From SG8-4 sp964598225 (GTDB lineage Bacteria; Planctomycetota; Phycisphaerae; Sedimentisphaerales; Anaerobacaceae), in the NCBI GenBank assembly GCA_964598225.1, contig CAZRBG010000027.1:6192-70191 (forward strand): 64,000 nucleotides of DNA. The letters run 5' to 3'. A program made the position numbers and the translations under genes. Positions 59,869-64,000 of this stretch are shown here, in pieces (the stretch's first letter is position 1; the number at the start of each line of letters is the position of its first letter). The notes beneath the pieces were generated by a model. That model did not search any database, was not told the origin of the DNA, and saw nothing but the letters and a program-made list of their open reading frames with translations.

Positions 59869-61614
59869 TCAGTAGCCGATGGCGCAGCCGTCCTTGCGGA
59901 GGTCTGAGCCCCCGAAGTATCGAAGCGGGTTCTCTTCTCGCCAGATGCCCTGATAGCCTCCGTAGACTCCGATCTCTCTCTTGATGTTGTGTCCCATCTC
60001 CGCTAATTTGTTTTTTGCCGAATCGCTGATGCCGCGCTCGAACACGACCTTGCCGCCGCCGACCATTTTCTTGCCCGTCGGAGTCGAGCTTTCGATATGC
60101 CTGACCCTCGGCTGCTCACCGGCCTGCTGCGGCGACATTCCGAAGTCGATCAGGTTCATCAGCACCTGCGCGTGTCCCTGCGGCTGAAAATCGCCGCCCA
60201 TCACGCCGAAGGAAAAGATAGGCTTTCCGTCTTTCGTCACGAATGCCGGGATGATTGTATGGAATGGGCGCTTGTGAGGCTCCAGTTTGTTGAGGTGGTC
60301 CGGATCGAGCGAAAATAGCTGGCCGCGGTTCTGAAGACAGAAGCCCATGCCCTCCGGCACGAATCCCGAGCCCCACGGATAGTAAATGCTCTGGATGAGC
60401 GAAACCATGTTGCCCTCTTTGTCGGCAGTTGTCAGATAGACGGTATCCGACTCGCTTTTAAGCCTGCCCGGCGCGACGCTTTGAGCGGCGCGCTTCGGAT
60501 CGATCAGTTTGACTCTCCGATCTGCGTATTCTTTCGAGATCAGTTCCTTAACCGGGACGTCGGCAAAATCCATGTCGGCGTAATAAATCGCTCTGTCCTC
60601 GAAGGCCAGCTTCTTGGCTTCTAAGAAAAGGTGCAGGTGTTCCGCCGAATTTGGCTGCATTGAACTGACCTCGAAACGCTCGAGCAGGTTCAGGATCTGA
60701 AGGGCCGCGATCCCCTGGCCGTTGGGCGGAAGCTCCCAGACGTCGTAGCCGCGATAGTTCGTGCTGACGGGCTCGACCCAATCGGCCCCGTGATCTCGAA
60801 AGTCCCGCATAGAGAATCGACCGCCTTTTGCTCTGGAGAATTCAACGATTCTCTCTGCGATTTGTCCTTCATAGAAAGCATCCGGGCCTTCACGACCGAT
60901 GATCTCGAAGAAATCAGCCAAATCCGCGTTCCTGAAGATATCGCCGAAGCGGATCGGCTTGCCGTCGGGCATGAACGTCTTAGCGAGTCCCGGGTCTTCA
61001 GTGGTGTTGAAAGACCATGTGCGGGCAATAACCGGCGAAACCGGAAAACCTTCCCGCGCATAGTGGATGGGTGCTTCAAGAACCCTGCTTAGGCCGAATT
61101 TCCCAAATCTTTCTTGCAGGGCGGCCCATCCGCTGACGCAGCCGGGGATACTCCAGGACAGCGGGCCGTAGATCGGGAGTTCTTTGAGCCCCATTGCCCG
61201 TGCTTTGTCGATACTCCAGTCGTACGGCGCCCGGCCGCTGGCGTTGAGACTGGTCAGCTTTCGCTCTTTCGCACTCCATACAATAGCAAACAAATCACCG
61301 CCGGGACCGCACATCATCGGCTCGACCAGGCTCAGCATGGCGTTGGCGCAGATAGCGGCGTCAATAGCATTGCCGCCCGCCTTAAGAATCTCGAGTCCGG
61401 CCACGGACGCGAGTGGTTGGCTCGTGCAGACGATTCCGTTGCGGCACGCAACAGTCGAGCGGTTCTGATTTCTGTTGGAAAGCAAATCGCGATCCAGAAC
61501 AACGCTGCCGTCCGGTTTATTATTATGTGGACCACCGGCAACGGAGAAGTTGTTACCAAGTATAGAGGAGGCATACGTACAACCTGCGAGTTTTAGAAAT
61601 GAACGGCGTTCCAT
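59869..61614 (-). CDS. Tat-exported gamma-glutamyltransferase
   Basis: A 581-residue Ntn-hydrolase. A Tat signal begins MERRSFLKLAG. The core has GIVCTSQPLASVAGLEILKA, NAIDAAICANAMLSLVEPMM (substrate site), GLKELPIYGPLSWSIPG, and the autocleavage threonine likely in ESDTVYLTTADKEGN before NMVSLIQSIYYPWGSGFVP. RFHTIIP-type sequence (RPFHTIIPAFVTKDGKP) and GVMGGDFQPQGHAQ follow. It splits glutathione or related gamma-glutamyl compounds outside the cytoplasm. GGAG lies eight bases before the ATG. Confidence 0.9.
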   Translation of the reverse strand: MERRSFLKLAGCTYASSILGNNFSVAGGPHNNKPDGSVVLDRDLLSNRNQNRSTVACRNGIVCTSQPLASVAGLEILKAGGNAIDAAICANAMLSLVEPMMCGPGGDLFAIVWSAKERKLTSLNASGRAPYDWSIDKARAMGLKELPIYGPLSWSIPGCVSGWAALQERFGKFGLSRVLEAPIHYAREGFPVSPVIARTWSFNTTEDPGLAKTFMPDGKPIRFGDIFRNADLADFFEIIGREGPDAFYEGQIAERIVEFSRAKGGRFSMRDFRDHGADWVEPVSTNYRGYDVWELPPNGQGIAALQILNLLERFEVSSMQPNSAEHLHLFLEAKKLAFEDRAIYYADMDFADVPVKELISKEYADRRVKLIDPKRAAQSVAPGRLKSESDTVYLTTADKEGNMVSLIQSIYYPWGSGFVPEGMGFCLQNRGQLFSLDPDHLNKLEPHKRPFHTIIPAFVTKDGKPIFSFGVMGGDFQPQGHAQVLMNLIDFGMSPQQAGEQPRVRHIESSTPTGKKMVGGGKVVFERGISDSAKNKLAEMGHNIKREIGVYGGYQGIWREENPLRYFGGSDLRKDGCAIGY

Positions 61615-61766
61615 GGCTTCTACTCCAAATGCAGAAACTTACGAATCCTGTAATTCAGGCGTCACGCGCGAAAAACGCGTATCGCCCCCTCATTGTAAAT
61701 CACAGGATGTTCTCGTCAATAGCTGTGACTGTTATAAAGCAACCTATGCCGGCAACGCAACGGACT

Positions 61767-63371
61767 CTACGTTTTGAGTGGTTTAAGCCGTATGATTTGT
61801 TTAAGTATATCGGATAAGATTGTGTCGAGCGAACGCTCGGTGTCTACCTTAATGTGACTTGTCAGTTCTAACGCATCGGGAGAGTGGTAGCTGGAACTTA
61901 AGTAGCCGAAATCTTCCAGCCGTGCATCGGAGACGCTTTTGGAGTTCTTTTGTCGCTCTAACAGCCGTTTCTTAACAACATCGTCCGAAGCTGTCAGCTC
62001 CACGAAGCAGTACCGGATATGATTGGACTCCAAAGCGTTTCGCAGTTTTCTGCGCCTTCCGGCGCCGGCATACGTTGCGTCGATCAAAGTGCTCCTGTCC
62101 CGACGGGCATTTTCTACGGCTCCGTTCAAAAGCTCATTGTACGTCTTTTCGGTCATTTGTTTGGAATACAGCTTTTGCCGGCTGGCTTCGTCCGGATGCA
62201 AGGTTGCGGGAATCCCCGCCAGTTGCTTTCTGACAAGGTCCGAACGCAGGACCCGCCATCCGAGAGATCGGGAGAGTTGTTCGGCAATAGTACTTTTTCC
62301 CGTACCTATGCGGCCCATGACAATGATGACCATCGGTTGCGAACCGCTGATCGCGTATTCCAGGGAAAGCTGATACAGGCGGACGGCGTCGTCTCGGCTC
62401 TTTTGCTTTTTCGGCACTTCCGGCTCGACGCTCTTCAGGCTCTCTACCTTAGCCCGAACGTAAGCGCGATAACATTCATAAAAGTCCAGCAACCTCAAAA
62501 GACCGGAATCCTCGAGGCATTCTGTCATTTGCTCGGCGAAATACCCCGCCAGGTCGCGCCGTCCGTGAAAATCCAGGTCCATCGCCAGAAAAGCGATCTC
62601 GTTTGCGACGTCAATATAGCGAAATCGGTCGTTGAACTCGACACTATCAAAGATCCTGACGTTCTCCGGATCGATATGTACGTGCTCCAGGCGCAGGTCG
62701 CCGTGGCAATCGAGAATTCTGCCGCCTGTCCGGCGATGATTGAGCAAAGCTGAATAGCGGCAAAAGAATTGTTCGTTGTATTCCTTAATGGCTCGGAAAG
62801 CGTGCTCTGCGATCAGATCGCCCACGAAGCGTTCTGTCTGGGCAAAATTTTCATCGATTGGGGCTCTAATACGGGCGATATAAGCATTTTCGGCGATTTT
62901 CGGTGAGGATTCCTGATTGAGATAAAACGATTTCAAGTGTTTCGCCAGTCGATCCAGGTCTTGCCGTTCGACTTTGTCTTGCCGCAGGCGCCCGTGCAGA
63001 AATCCCTCTGCATCAAGTTGTTTCATCTTGACCGCATAGTCAATGATTCTGCTTGAATCCTCGACCGCCAGGGCATCGTCGAGTCTGGAAATGGGGACCA
63101 CGCCCTCGTAAATATCCCTGCATAAGCGGCGATTCAGCTCCACTTCTTTTCGGCAGAAAAAGAGACGCTTCTCCAATGTCGTGAAGTCCAGAAAGCCGAG
63201 ATTAACAGGCTTTTTCACCTTGTAGACGTACGGTGGGGCGATCGCTACGTAGGATATATGGGTTTGAATGAGCTTTACTGTTTCCGGATTATGTGGATAT
63301 GTTTCCGGCTTTTTAAGAAATTCTATCCATCTTTCTTGTTCAATATCTATTTCTTTTGTCATCACGTCCAT
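61767..63371 (-). CDS. Bifunctional aminoglycoside-phosphotransferase-like / P-loop ATPase
   Basis: A 534-residue protein with two domains. Residues 1-330 are kinase-like, with YVAIAPPYVYKVKKPVNLGF and the Brenner loop HGDLRLEHVHI, then FDSVEFNDRFRYIDVANEIA (metal-binding Asp). Residues about 345-520 are a P-loop kinase with Walker A GRIGTGKSTIAEQ and ATYAGAGRRRKL. Proteins of this layout are annotated as bifunctional APH/ATP-binding; the substrate is unknown. ATG at 63371, alternative ATG three codons inside. It does not look like a resistance enzyme. Confidence 0.85.
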   Translation of the reverse strand: MDVMTKEIDIEQERWIEFLKKPETYPHNPETVKLIQTHISYVAIAPPYVYKVKKPVNLGFLDFTTLEKRLFFCRKEVELNRRLCRDIYEGVVPISRLDDALAVEDSSRIIDYAVKMKQLDAEGFLHGRLRQDKVERQDLDRLAKHLKSFYLNQESSPKIAENAYIARIRAPIDENFAQTERFVGDLIAEHAFRAIKEYNEQFFCRYSALLNHRRTGGRILDCHGDLRLEHVHIDPENVRIFDSVEFNDRFRYIDVANEIAFLAMDLDFHGRRDLAGYFAEQMTECLEDSGLLRLLDFYECYRAYVRAKVESLKSVEPEVPKKQKSRDDAVRLYQLSLEYAISGSQPMVIIVMGRIGTGKSTIAEQLSRSLGWRVLRSDLVRKQLAGIPATLHPDEASRQKLYSKQMTEKTYNELLNGAVENARRDRSTLIDATYAGAGRRRKLRNALESNHIRYCFVELTASDDVVKKRLLERQKNSKSVSDARLEDFGYLSSSYHSPDALELTSHIKVDTERSLDTILSDILKQIIRLKPLKT

Positions 63372-63425
63372 TAAATACCAGAAAGCACTTTAATCCTGAA
63401 CTCATATCTTCCGATGCGAACCGGA

Positions 63426-63782
63426 TCAGAAGTACTGCAACAGTTTCTTCCTTATAATCGCGGCCAGTTCCGGATCCTGCATGGGGTAGATGTCCGGTAT
63501 GTCCAGACTTATTATTTTACCCTCAGGCTGATTGAAGTCGCGTTTAAGAATATCTTTCATGTATGGTTCCATGACGAATATGATGTCTGCTCGATCGGCT
63601 ATCTTTTTGGTAACCCGTCTTTCGGCAAGCAGGTGAACCCCCGCCGACTCGCACCGGACGTTCCCGCCTGTTGCCTTGGTCAACTGATTGCAGATCCGTT
63701 CGGCCGCTTTGCTGCGATTGCGGTTGATCGAGCAGATAAACAGAAAATGTCGCGTATCTGAAGATGTTTTCGGTTTTTCCAT
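63426..63782 (-). CDS. LMW protein-tyrosine-phosphatase-like protein
   Basis: A 118-residue protein with the P-loop sequence FLFICSINRNRSKAAERI. In the classical low-molecular-weight PTP the loop is C-x5-R. Here C17-S-I-N-R-N-R-S gives cysteine and arginine in that arrangement, as in the variant family with CxxNRxRS. Acid candidate Asp lies in DIPDIYPMQDPELAAII near the C-terminus. ATP-type phosphatase or arsenate-reductase-like activity possible. Follows the APH-like gene's upstream side on the same strand, 54 bp away. Confidence 0.8.
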   Translation of the reverse strand: MEKPKTSSDTRHFLFICSINRNRSKAAERICNQLTKATGGNVRCESAGVHLLAERRVTKKIADRADIIFVMEPYMKDILKRDFNQPEGKIISLDIPDIYPMQDPELAAIIRKKLLQYF

Positions 63783-64000
63783 ATTACTTAACCTGTATAT
63801 TCGCGACCAAAGCTAAATCATATGCCTCTATTGATGCAGAGAATATAAGGAAAAACCGCAAACAGGGTTGTCAATTTACTTACTCCGCTCGATCATTCGC
63901 CGAATCCGGAATATAAGGGCTTTGCTTATAAGAAATAAGGGCTTTGCCGAATGGCACTTCCATAAGTATTAACTTCCGTTGAGCAAACGTTTTCTGGCAA
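63783..64000. other. Right-edge noncoding stretch
   Basis: No gene is visible. Two direct copies of ATAAGGGCTTTGC (near 63913 and 63937) are separated by about 11 bases, and CGCCGAAT/GCCGAAT copies flank them. Likely another small repeat family cut by the window edge. Confidence 0.5.

Overview
The window looks like chromosomal DNA from a planctomycete, most likely class Phycisphaerae (Sedimentisphaerales-like). This is inferred from gene content, not from a marker-gene tree. It has secreted LamG/PA14/repeat-module proteins, Tat-exported Gfo/Idh/MocA and gamma-glutamyltransferase proteins, polysaccharide-degrading enzymes (GH16-GH29 fusion, DUF5060 glycosidase, heparinase II/III-like lyase), a periplasmic protein with a GKQWWGPDGS-type motif that I associate with planctomycetes, and LPS-type envelope genes (kdsC, lptC-like, AsmA-like). 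Acyl-CoA dehydrogenase with EtfAB suggests fatty-acid or branched-acid metabolism. I see no rRNA, tRNA, insertion sequence, prophage or CRISPR array.

Layout. 0-8 kb: the 5' part of a large secreted LamG protein, dprA, a redoxin-HEAT-redoxin fusion, and a TetR/iron-sulfur flavoprotein pair with a palindromic operator in its promoter. 7.5-12.4 kb: a PIN toxin with a short partner, then the GH16-GH29 enzyme and an exported ADP-ribosylglycohydrolase-family protein. 12.4-25 kb: housekeeping, with pgsA-rimO on the minus strand, then a secretin-like protein, the rpsB-tsf-pyrH-frr translation cluster behind a clear sigma70-type promoter, an AsmA-like protein and a YihY-family membrane protein. 25-33.8 kb: yjbQ, a GyrI-like protein, two unknown proteins, a GT4 glycosyltransferase, truA, asd and a bile-acid:sodium-symporter-family transporter. 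33.9-39 kb is accessory: a three-Cys DUF5131 protein coupled to an AT-rich HEPN-like protein, a PLD-like nuclease, an oxidoreductase, a truncated HigA and a second PIN/partner pair. 39-45 kb: DUF5060 glycosidase, kdsC and a giant LptC/OstA-like protein. 45-50.5 kb: an etfB-mntA-hepT-etfA-acd-HAD operon in which a MntA/HepT toxin-antitoxin pair sits between the two ETF subunits. 50.7-64 kb: coaX, a divergent mnmE-like GTPase, a frameshifted MNT nucleotidyltransferase, vapBC, mutS, an M48 lipoprotein protease, a heparinase-like lyase, a gamma-glutamyltransferase, a phosphotransferase/ATPase and an LMW-PTP-like protein.

The most striking pattern is not a gene. At least seven unrelated families of short self-complementary sequences fill the operon junctions. 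Three sit in frame inside conserved enzyme genes (rimO, truA, mnmE-like), adding about 25-35 residues each without breaking the reading frame. Several abut start codons and leave truA and etfA without a recognisable ribosome binding site. The best candidate for an undescribed system is the coupled DUF5131/HEPN-like pair at 33.9-35.4 kb. Start codons were chosen by ribosome binding site and family length, so many genes are shorter than the longest open frame.
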